Positions 18,840 to 26,190 of a DNA stretch of 64,000 nucleotides are shown in pieces; position 1 is the first letter of the stretch; each line of letters opens with the position of its first letter. Under the pieces are notes generated by a model. The model did not search any database and was not told where the DNA came from. It saw nothing but the letters and a program-made list of their open reading frames with translations. This DNA comes from Candidatus Poseidonia sp. (GTDB lineage Archaea > Thermoplasmatota > Poseidoniia > Poseidoniales > Poseidoniaceae): assembly GCA_016778305.1 (NCBI GenBank), contig JADHPT010000001.1, positions 1-64,000 of the forward strand, read 5' to 3'. Position numbers and translations under genes: made by a program.

Positions 18840-21365
18840 ATGGTGGTTCAACCTAAACCAGGCGTGCAGGAGCGAATCCTGTTGCATTTGCTAGACTACT
18901 CCGATTTCATTGATAGTATCGAAGTCCCCTTTGCCTTGTCGCAAATGGGTATTGCCAATGCGGTTGCTATCGCTCGTTCAAATGTCCCTCGTGCTATTGC
19001 GGGATTAAAAGACGACGGTGTACTTGTCGAGCGCCAGGCTCACGTGAAAGGTGTATCGAGAAAACGGAAAGCATACTTTTTGACCGATAGTGGAACCCTG
19101 CTTGCAGGAGACACGTGGGAACGTTTGTCAGAGTACCCAATTCGTTGTATCCTCGATGACCAGCCTCCCATTGACACTACTTTGGGCGGGGCGAAGTCAG
19201 TACTCCCCTTTGAGATGCGACCGGTAGATATTCTTCGTTATCTCGACGAACACGGGTGCCTTGACCTTCGCACCCTCTCGGCAGATCTCGTTGAACGAGA
19301 CCTTTCAAAGCACATTGAGAAACAACTTGTCACATCACTGGCTGATTTGCCACGCTTGCGCCACTTCTACGGAAGAGAAACAGAATTAGACAACATGGTC
19401 AATTTGCTCGAGGCTCGAGCAACGACGCTTCTTATTCCCGGAATTGCAGGTATTGGTAAGACGACTGTTGCTTCAAAACTCATTGAACGATTCATGCATC
19501 GTCGCAATCTCCTCTACCACCGATGCCAAGAATGGGAAGGCTCCCGTTCGTTCTTTGAATCCATTGCTGATTGGCTTTCCAGCATGGGTAATTCGGACTT
19601 TACGACCTATCTTGCTGCCACACCAATTCCTCAGCCTGGAGATGCAGCACGCCTTCTTATTGAAGCCCTCGAAGGTTCACCTTCACTGATTGTGATCGAT
19701 GATTTCCACAAAGTATCGGACTTGGTGCTTCATCAAACCTTCCAGGCCATGTCACTGGCCTTATTGGGAAGCCAAGAGAAAATAGGCTTGGTCATGTTTT
19801 CCCGGTCATTCAAGCCGGTAGTTCCCACCAAGGACGCAGAAGGGCGAATCGCCAGCCTGGTGTTACCGCTTGACGGTCTTGACCCCGATTCAGGTCGTAA
19901 ACTCCTCAGCAGTTTCGTTGAACTCGGCGACGAACAATGGTTGCACATCCACGGATTGTCTCGTGGTCACCCGTTGGTGCTGGAACTCATCAATCGCGGC
20001 GCTTCTGCAGGAGCCTTTCACGAAACCCTAGAGAATTACGTGACGGTTGAGATTTTCTCAAAATTAACCGCAGAACAAAAGCGAGTTCTTTCCGCCCTCT
20101 CCATCTACCGTGAACCAGTCAAACTCGAAGCATTGGCACAGCAGAATCTTGACACCGATGAACTCGATGAATTGGTAGAATCTGGTTTGGCCCGCCAAGC
20201 GGATACAGAAACATACGACGTTCACGATTTGATTCGAGAGTTTCTCCTACGGAGCTTATCGCCAGCCCTTCGAGAAGAATTTCACGGGAAGTGCGTTGAC
20301 TGGTACACGAAACAATCGCCAAATCATGACGTCCTCATTGAATTGATCTACCATTCAATCCAGGCCAAACAATTTGATGCAGCCTCCGATCTTATCGTGA
20401 AGGAAGGGAGGCAACTCGTATCTCTGGGTCATATGGAATTGCTCGGCTTGGTTGAACAAATAGACACTTCGAATCTCGCACATGCAGTCATGGTTTCCCT
20501 AGCACAATTACGTGGTGAGATGCTCGCACTCTTGGGGCGTCTTGACGATGCCGAGGCGGTCTTGAACGAAGCCCTCAAGTTGGCCAAGAAGAAGTCTGAT
20601 GTATTGGTCCAGGCAGAAATTTTGTCGGCACTTGCGGACGTGAGTCGTAAACACGGGAATAGTGACACCGCTCTCAAGCGTCACAAAGAGGCACTCAAGC
20701 ACTATATCGCCTTGAGTCATGCTCGCTGGGCTGCTCGTACCTACAACAACATCGGGTATCTCTTGCGCCGTAAGAACGAACGAAACAAAGCCTTGGAGGC
20801 ATATGGTGAAGTTGAAGCTATTCTCAAAGGTTCACAGGACGATAAACTTCTCAACAGTCAAATTACACTCGCACGTGCACTCATTGACCTCGGGGAGGTT
20901 GAACGTGCACGTGAACATGCCATGGCGTCACACGAACGAACTTCTGAACTCGGAGACTCTGCTCTTCATGCTCGGGCCCAAGCTGTCTTGGGGCGATATT
21001 ATTCCCGCGTTGATCAATCTGAACTCGCTCTCTTCCACTATTACGAAGCCTTGGAAGCCATGAACGAAGCGGGTGACCCACAAGCCTTGGTTGAGATTAC
21101 CATCCTCTTTGGTGAAGTTCTGCACGATGCTGGAAGGACGGAAGAAGCGATGGAGCACTACCGGGAGGCTTTGGTTGTGGCAGAAAATAACGACCTTCGA
21201 ATGCAAATCGGGGAATTGTTAACTCGTTTGGGCGGCGTCACGCCCGACCGACAACGCAGGATGGAATATCTTCAACGTGCTCTTACTGTGTTCAGAGAAC
21301 TCGGTGCCCGAACTCGTATGAAGGAAGTTCAAACGATGGTTCACAGAGCCGTCATGGGTCGCTGA
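18840..21365 (+). CDS. Winged-helix, STAND-type NTPase and TPR regulator
   Basis: A cytoplasmic multidomain regulator resembling STAND (NB-ARC/MalT-like) ATPases. Numbered from a GTG at 18813 the order is: winged-helix DNA-binding region (about 20-110), a second helical wHTH-like segment (130-175), P-loop NTPase with Walker A GIAGIGKTT at 210-218 and Walker B LIVIDDF around 292-298, a helical arm, and tetratricopeptide repeats from about 560 to 840. STAND proteins are known to act as ligand-triggered oligomeric switches, with the repeats sensing the inducer. The ATG at 18840 has a G-rich sequence before it. The alternative GTG at 18813 would overlap the upstream stop as GTGA. The position directly behind the beta-helix gene suggests coupled expression. 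The ligand and target promoters are unknown. Confidence 0.82.
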   Translation: MVVQPKPGVQERILLHLLDYSDFIDSIEVPFALSQMGIANAVAIARSNVPRAIAGLKDDGVLVERQAHVKGVSRKRKAYFLTDSGTLLAGDTWERLSEYPIRCILDDQPPIDTTLGGAKSVLPFEMRPVDILRYLDEHGCLDLRTLSADLVERDLSKHIEKQLVTSLADLPRLRHFYGRETELDNMVNLLEARATTLLIPGIAGIGKTTVASKLIERFMHRRNLLYHRCQEWEGSRSFFESIADWLSSMGNSDFTTYLAATPIPQPGDAARLLIEALEGSPSLIVIDDFHKVSDLVLHQTFQAMSLALLGSQEKIGLVMFSRSFKPVVPTKDAEGRIASLVLPLDGLDPDSGRKLLSSFVELGDEQWLHIHGLSRGHPLVLELINRGASAGAFHETLENYVTVEIFSKLTAEQKRVLSALSIYREPVKLEALAQQNLDTDELDELVESGLARQADTETYDVHDLIREFLLRSLSPALREEFHGKCVDWYTKQSPNHDVLIELIYHSIQAKQFDAASDLIVKEGRQLVSLGHMELLGLVEQIDTSNLAHAVMVSLAQLRGEMLALLGRLDDAEAVLNEALKLAKKKSDVLVQAEILSALADVSRKHGNSDTALKRHKEALKHYIALSHARWAARTYNNIGYLLRRKNERNKALEAYGEVEAILKGSQDDKLLNSQITLARALIDLGEVERAREHAMASHERTSELGDSALHARAQAVLGRYYSRVDQSELALFHYYEALEAMNEAGDPQALVEITILFGEVLHDAGRTEEAMEHYREALVVAENNDLRMQIGELLTRLGGVTPDRQRRMEYLQRALTVFRELGARTRMKEVQTMVHRAVMGR

Positions 21366-21366
21366 A

Positions 21367-21843
21367 TCATTGGACTGCTTTTGGTCTGTCAAGTGACAAG
21401 AAGGTCACACCATCTTCATGGACAACCCACAAGCGGTCAACACCGGCGAGGGGAACTGTTCCTTCGTGTGTGCCCGCTCCAGTACCAGAAAGTGCGACTC
21501 TCATGTCAAGTGAGCCTCCTTCGTCAACAAGAATCACCGCTGTATCTGTTAATTCAATCAAAAAGAGAGATTCATCGGCTTCAGTTGGACGCCATGATAT
21601 CTCTTCGGCATAACTGACATTACCGATTCGGCTGGCCTCATCAGCACGCTCGATAGCTGCTGCAATGTCGTCCATGTTGGCTTGGATTGCTTCCTCATTC
21701 CATCGCAGTCGGGTATTGGTCTCAATGTCCCATGCCCAAACGCTGAACATCGTCATCAAGAGGACACCAAGAAGGAAGGTGAAGATGTAACCCAGTTCAG
21801 TTGCAGCGGCCCGGACGTCCTTTGTGAGTTGGGGATACTTCAG
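21367..21843 (-). CDS. Pilin-like small membrane protein, apparent CTG start
   Basis: Third gene of the pilin-like cluster, 158 residues. The hydrophobic N-terminal segment (AAATELGYIFTFLLGVLLMTMF) would be lost if translation began at the first standard start, a TTG at 21759. Between the preceding in-frame stop and that TTG there is no ATG, GTG or TTG. A CTG at 21843-21841 overlaps the upstream TGA by four bases (CTGA) and lies five bases after a perfect GGAGGTG. Starting there gives Met-Lys-Tyr-Pro, a short charged segment, one membrane helix and a soluble domain of about 110 residues. The family is unrecognised. Context suggests a minor pilin or an assembly partner. It converges tail to tail with the regulator gene. 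Confidence 0.75.
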   Translation of the reverse strand: MKYPQLTKDVRAAATELGYIFTFLLGVLLMTMFSVWAWDIETNTRLRWNEEAIQANMDDIAAAIERADEASRIGNVSYAEEISWRPTEADESLFLIELTDTAVILVDEGGSLDMRVALSGTGAGTHEGTVPLAGVDRLWVVHEDGVTFLSLDRPKAVQ

Positions 21844-24074
21844 ATCATCACCTCCCGCGAGCGGACATCAAGTGATGCCATCTGGAGCGTGAATTCAATG
21901 ATTTCTCCATTTGTATGCCATACTGCCTCGGATGTGCCGTATGATGGGTCTGGGACCCAGCCTACATAATCCGTGAGTAAATCCAAACGCCCTGGATAGA
22001 CCGTCCAATCCTCACTGGCTTCCAACCCGATACCGGCTTCATCAGCAATGGCCGTTCCATAGGGTTCGGCCCAACCTCGTCGAACTTCGTATGCAGGTGT
22101 TGAAGCGAGCGATGTACGTTGAACAAGTTCAATGTCAAGTTCAAGTTCACCAGCCCCAGTCATACTGTCTGCTGTGGGGTGGAGTGAAGGGACAGTTGCT
22201 GCAAACCGAGGGCCAGGACCACCACGGTCAGATGGTGGAGCGACTACGTAGGGTCTGAATTCAGGATGATTTGTGAGCACGGCTCCTCCGCTGTAGGCGA
22301 CTTCCATGCCATCAACTGATGATGCAAATTGATAGGATAGGCGAGACAAATGGAAGGCCCAAACCGTTCCAATCGTGGCGTGGTCGCTTTCACCATTGTC
22401 GCCCAATACGTCAATGCTTAGACTTGCAGGATGGCGCCCTTCATTCCACGCTCGTCTGATGTCAACTTCGCCTCGTCCACCCATGCGCTCCCAAGGCAAA
22501 TCGGTAGTGATCCAACCGCTGGCTTGCGTGTTGACCTTTGTGCAACGCTCTGCTCCATCATGGACGAGGTGCTGCATTCCATCGGTTCCACTCAAACGCA
22601 TGAGACGTATCGGATGGTCTTGTTCAACGGTAACGGTTGTTTCACCGCTGTTGAGCACAAGTGTCGCATCGTCATTGCTGTCGAGGAAGATTCCGGTTTG
22701 GTTGGCTGCACCACTTGCATTCCACGAGGAGGTATAACCAGCCAGTTGGATGCGCAGGTTTTCCGCTGTTGTGTTGTGGTTGTTATGATAGGCGAAGGAG
22801 CCACCCGATAAGGCGCCCGTGTCCCCTGCAGGCACCCACATATGGCCCGTTACGGCATCGGTGAGATTGGTTTCATGAGCGACCGACCATGTGACGAAAA
22901 AGGCCCCATCACCATCCAAGGTTGGAGATCCATCAACGCCGCTTGGTGGCCATTGTACATCCTCCACCCCGCCTGGTTGAACCGAAATCCCACCACCTCG
23001 CCACGTGATGGTGATGATTTGTTCGCCGGGATTTGAAAGGCGCAGGAGTCCATCCATGCTGGGTGGTTGGAAGGTCTGGCCCAAGTAGGCGCCTGTCGTT
23101 GAAGGCCATGAGGTTACTCCGACATCATCACCGCTGCCTGCAAGAAGCAGCATACGTGAGGGTGCGCTTGTCGTTACGTGAATCACGGCTGCTTGGGAGA
23201 GATTGAGGTCATGGGTTGATGTAACCGAGGTGCGAGAAAGGTTGCTGGTATAGCCGTAGTGAATCGAAGTTTCTCCATTTACGGTGAGATGTATTTGATT
23301 AGCAACATCACTGATGATGTGAAGTGATGTGGGACCAGCCTGCACGGGTATGGACCATGCTTGCCCGCGTTTATCTGCGGGTTCCGGGTCATTGGGGAGC
23401 ATGTAGGTGGCACCTCCATCTCCTCGCAATCCGATAACGTTCAATGGATGGCTGGATGCAAGCACAGTCTCACCGCGAGCGCTGAGATTGAGCGTAACCA
23501 TTTCATCCACTCGCAGTTGTGTTGTCTCCACTTCTACATCATCTTCAGCGAGTGTGAGATCGATTGGACCAAGCGGCATGGCAAGGCCGGGTGTAACGGT
23601 GACGCTTGCGGCATCAAATGCTGGGTCCAGCGTGTAGTAATAAGGTCGGTCGGGACCGAGACGCAAGTCGGTGATGCACACCGAAGAAACGAGGCTTTCG
23701 GGGTGGCGTATCTCAAGGGTATCATCAAAGTCAAGTGCCCCACGGGCACGAAGCGACATTGCTTCTTCCCAGGTAGCAGAATACCACATACCGCCTCGTA
23801 GACTGTCCCATACGAGGTTTCCATCCACTGGAATGAGGGTGCTATGAGTTGAATCACCAGGCATGCCACGTTCGCTCAACTCAGCGGTCTCATGAGCGAG
23901 GAGTGTCATTTGTGATGACATATCGTGTCGTTCAACCGAGCCTTCCATTTCTTCGATGACAGGCATCATTGAAATCATCATCAAACCGATGATAGAAAGA
24001 ACGCCTCCAAAGAGGAGGACGGTAGCGACAGCAGCCGATACTGCCTCCTCATCTCGCTTCAGATTGAACTTCAA
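21840..24074 (-). CDS. Large pilin-like secreted protein (archaeal type IV pilin N-terminus)
   Basis: A 744-residue protein whose N-terminus (KRDEEAVSAAVATVLLFGG) matches the archaeal type IV pilin pattern: a short charged leader, then a hydrophobic helix carrying Ala-Val-Ser. Such proteins are usually processed by a PibD/EppA-type peptidase and built into pili or pseudopili. The remaining roughly 690 residues are extracytoplasmic, beta-rich, with Gly/Ser/Thr and Trp, far longer than a major pilin. The start is a TTG whose TGA overlap with the upstream stop forms TTGA, preceded five bases upstream by GAGGTG (24085-24080). It could be a tip adhesin or a large minor pilin. No catalytic motif is seen. 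Confidence 0.75.
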   Translation of the reverse strand: MKFNLKRDEEAVSAAVATVLLFGGVLSIIGLMMISMMPVIEEMEGSVERHDMSSQMTLLAHETAELSERGMPGDSTHSTLIPVDGNLVWDSLRGGMWYSATWEEAMSLRARGALDFDDTLEIRHPESLVSSVCITDLRLGPDRPYYYTLDPAFDAASVTVTPGLAMPLGPIDLTLAEDDVEVETTQLRVDEMVTLNLSARGETVLASSHPLNVIGLRGDGGATYMLPNDPEPADKRGQAWSIPVQAGPTSLHIISDVANQIHLTVNGETSIHYGYTSNLSRTSVTSTHDLNLSQAAVIHVTTSAPSRMLLLAGSGDDVGVTSWPSTTGAYLGQTFQPPSMDGLLRLSNPGEQIITITWRGGGISVQPGGVEDVQWPPSGVDGSPTLDGDGAFFVTWSVAHETNLTDAVTGHMWVPAGDTGALSGGSFAYHNNHNTTAENLRIQLAGYTSSWNASGAANQTGIFLDSNDDATLVLNSGETTVTVEQDHPIRLMRLSGTDGMQHLVHDGAERCTKVNTQASGWITTDLPWERMGGRGEVDIRRAWNEGRHPASLSIDVLGDNGESDHATIGTVWAFHLSRLSYQFASSVDGMEVAYSGGAVLTNHPEFRPYVVAPPSDRGGPGPRFAATVPSLHPTADSMTGAGELELDIELVQRTSLASTPAYEVRRGWAEPYGTAIADEAGIGLEASEDWTVYPGRLDLLTDYVGWVPDPSYGTSEAVWHTNGEIIEFTLQMASLDVRSREVMI
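21847..21855 (-). promoter_or_regulatory. Nine-base Shine-Dalgarno for a CTG-initiated gene
   Basis: On the minus strand GGAGGTGAT is a full match to the usual 16S rRNA tail AUCACCUCC. It is followed by GAT and then the CTG. It lies inside the end of the upstream pilin gene. The only ATG nearby reads Met-Ile-stop in the upstream gene's frame, so this site most plausibly serves the CTG. Confidence 0.7.
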
Positions 24075-25144
24075 CGGCTCACCTCGATGCGTTGCAAGTC
24101 AACTTCAAAATAGAGCGGGAGGTCTTGTGAGGAGATACTGAATCCATCAGCACCACTGGCTCGCTGATAAGGTGAAAAACCGATGAATGTATCAAGCGTT
24201 CCAGCCGAGCGTTGAATGGTATAGTCGGAGAGCCATGTCTCGTGATATTGAGGTGTGATAACGTCATGCAGAACATTTGTGACCAAGAACCGGACATTGT
24301 ACGAGGGTCCACTGAACAGTGTCATGGGTCCCTGCGAGATGAATTCCATTCCAATGTTGCTTCCAGTGCCGATTGAACCGTTGGAAACAATGTCGGTAAG
24401 AAGAAGGGATAGGCGCAACTCATCGTTCGCCATCCGATCAAAATCAATCATCGGCATGGTGGTCACATCCCACGCACCGTTCGGGAAGCGTTCCGCACGT
24501 GCATTGTTCATGAGAACGATTTGATGTTCTCCTTGACCCAGAGATGTCTGAATTTGTAGACCCGATAGCGTGATCTCAAAACTACGGTGAAGAAGTTGAC
24601 CTTGTTCTCCATAGATGCTCGCCATCATCCAATGACTATCGCTGATGTTGTGGGTGACAAATACTTCTTGATGGCTCGCAGTGAGGGCGGATGTAAATTC
24701 GTTCAGCTCCGACTCGATGGTGATGCTTCGGGCACTCTCATTGGCCGCTAATACGGCGATGGTGGTGCCGTTGACGGTTCGAAGCGTGATGCTCTCAGTG
24801 GGTGTGAAATCGGCAGCAATGTACCAATGTTCCACGTTTTGTACGGAGCGTATCGAGGTGGATTGCATAGCGAGTGTGTTACGAAAGCCCGTTCCATCCG
24901 GGGCATTGCCAGCAACTTCGACACGATCTTCGATTCGGTCTGCGATGCCACTGGCCGAGTTCCAATTTGTATTGTCCTCAAAATCCGAAAGATAGGGATT
25001 GAGGAAAATCCACACTCCGCCCATAATGGTGATGACCATGGCCAAGAGCATGACGACGCCAAGAACTTCACTCACAGCACGCTCGTCCTGCTTGGACTGG
25101 CGTCGTGATATGACCTCGGCGTGTTGGTTCACGCTCCATGTCAC
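24071..25144 (-). CDS. Archaeal type IV pilin-like protein
   Basis: First gene of the three-gene pilin-like cluster, 357 residues. The N-terminal segment DERAVSEVLGVVMLLAMVIT is the classic archaeal pilin motif (charged leader, Arg-Ala-Val-Ser-Glu, hydrophobic helix). It is followed by a beta-rich secreted domain of about 300 residues. The frame begins with GTG at 25144. A second GTG at 25132 is possible and would shorten the leader by four residues. The gene overlaps the next one by four bases. The hydrolase gene lies 45 bases upstream on the same strand and may share the transcript. No pilus ATPase or membrane platform gene is in the window, so assembly would depend on genes elsewhere. Confidence 0.82.
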   Translation of the reverse strand: MTWSVNQHAEVISRRQSKQDERAVSEVLGVVMLLAMVITIMGGVWIFLNPYLSDFEDNTNWNSASGIADRIEDRVEVAGNAPDGTGFRNTLAMQSTSIRSVQNVEHWYIAADFTPTESITLRTVNGTTIAVLAANESARSITIESELNEFTSALTASHQEVFVTHNISDSHWMMASIYGEQGQLLHRSFEITLSGLQIQTSLGQGEHQIVLMNNARAERFPNGAWDVTTMPMIDFDRMANDELRLSLLLTDIVSNGSIGTGSNIGMEFISQGPMTLFSGPSYNVRFLVTNVLHDVITPQYHETWLSDYTIQRSAGTLDTFIGFSPYQRASGADGFSISSQDLPLYFEVDLQRIEVSR

Positions 25145-25189
25145 GATGCGGTATCATTTAGCCATTGACCTTGTTTTGGCTATGATGGC

Positions 25190-26002
25190 TCAGTTGGCGG
25201 TCTTTTTCTCCGCTTCTACCCGCTTCGTAGTATCGCCAATGTAGTGGGAGAATTCCGGGCCGTCCTGCATTGATATTTTGAGGTCCCCGCTAAAGATCTC
25301 CTCGATGTAATACAAAACCGTCGACTCAGCGATATGTGGCATGTTGTTTTTCTCGCTGAGGTGGGTGAGTGTGATGGTACGAGTTGCTTCAGTGCAAACT
25401 TCCGCTAAGAATTGACCTGTTTGGTCGTTGGAAAGGTGACCGCCTCTGCCAGTAATGCGATCTTTGAGTGAATAAGGGTACGGTCCAGAAACCAATCGTT
25501 GATGGTCATAATTGGATTCAATCGAGATATGTTCACAACCACGAACATGGGTAATCAGTTCGTCGGTCCAAGATCCCAAATCGGTAATGATGGCAGCACG
25601 TTCTCCTCCGTGGCTGGCAACGAAGGCGACGTTATCGGACCCGTCATGAGGGACAGGGACGGGTAGGAGTGTGAGGTCGTCACCAATTTTCACCAAATCA
25701 AGGGAGTTGAAGTACTTCGTAAGTTCTGGGTTGAGGCCGAGTTCGAGGGCTGTCCGTTCGTTGGCTAAAACGGGGATGTTCCATTTGGATTGAACGACGG
25801 AAGCGCCCCCTCCGTGGTCACCGTGATGGTGAGAAATAACGACGCAATCAATGTCTTCTGGTTCCAAATTCAGTCTTGCCAATCGCTTCTTGAGTTGGAC
25901 ACCGCTGAAACCCTGGTCGATCAGGATTTTTGCATTGGGTGTTTCAAGAAGAGTAGAGTTTCCTCTGCTTCCCGTTCCCAAGTGCGTGATGGTCATCGTC
26001 AT
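25190..26002 (-). CDS. Metallo-beta-lactamase-fold hydrolase
   Basis: A 270-residue MBL-fold protein with the dinuclear metal motif HHHGDH at residues 58-63 and further ligand candidates in the DLG and ESNYD segments and a C-terminal THLS. The closest named group by pattern is the YycJ/WalJ-like subgroup, thought to include nucleases and phosphodiesterases. The substrate is not readable from sequence. I chose the ATG at 26002 because it puts the first beta strand (TITHLGTGSRGNS) at the N-terminus, as in the family. The open frame continues 34 codons upstream without resembling MBL sequence. It is followed by the pilin-like cluster and diverges from the Asp-repeat giant protein. Confidence 0.88.
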   Translation of the reverse strand: MTMTITHLGTGSRGNSTLLETPNAKILIDQGFSGVQLKKRLARLNLEPEDIDCVVISHHHGDHGGGASVVQSKWNIPVLANERTALELGLNPELTKYFNSLDLVKIGDDLTLLPVPVPHDGSDNVAFVASHGGERAAIITDLGSWTDELITHVRGCEHISIESNYDHQRLVSGPYPYSLKDRITGRGGHLSNDQTGQFLAEVCTEATRTITLTHLSEKNNMPHIAESTVLYYIEEIFSGDLKISMQDGPEFSHYIGDTTKRVEAEKKTAN

Positions 26003-26190
26003 GTGAACAAAAGATACCCGTCGCGGGAGGGACTTGAACACACCGCTTCTCTCTCCCACAGTCGGCTTGTTTTTGCATGGTTTGAGGGTTGAGGAAGCCA
26101 GCAATGTATGAACAATGTTCCATCAGCCTCATAAGCAATCTTTCAAAGGTGTTCACGGGGCGAAGCGTATGTTACGCATGGGGCAGTAAT

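Noticed and set aside
23361-23801. 146-codon plus-strand frame inside the large pilin-like gene
   Set aside because: Cys/His-rich shadow composition, no ribosome-binding site, and the minus-strand pilin frame is strongly supported.
26023-26050. tRNA-like T arm on the minus strand (GTTCAAGTCCC) near the hydrolase start
   Set aside because: The T stem pairs poorly (two of five positions fail), no matching 5' acceptor half is found upstream, and no D arm or anticodon loop can be drawn.
26003-26104. N-terminal extension of the MBL-fold hydrolase
   Set aside because: The added 34 residues have no MBL-like strands and would reach into the divergent gene's upstream region. The ATG at 26002 starts exactly at the fold.
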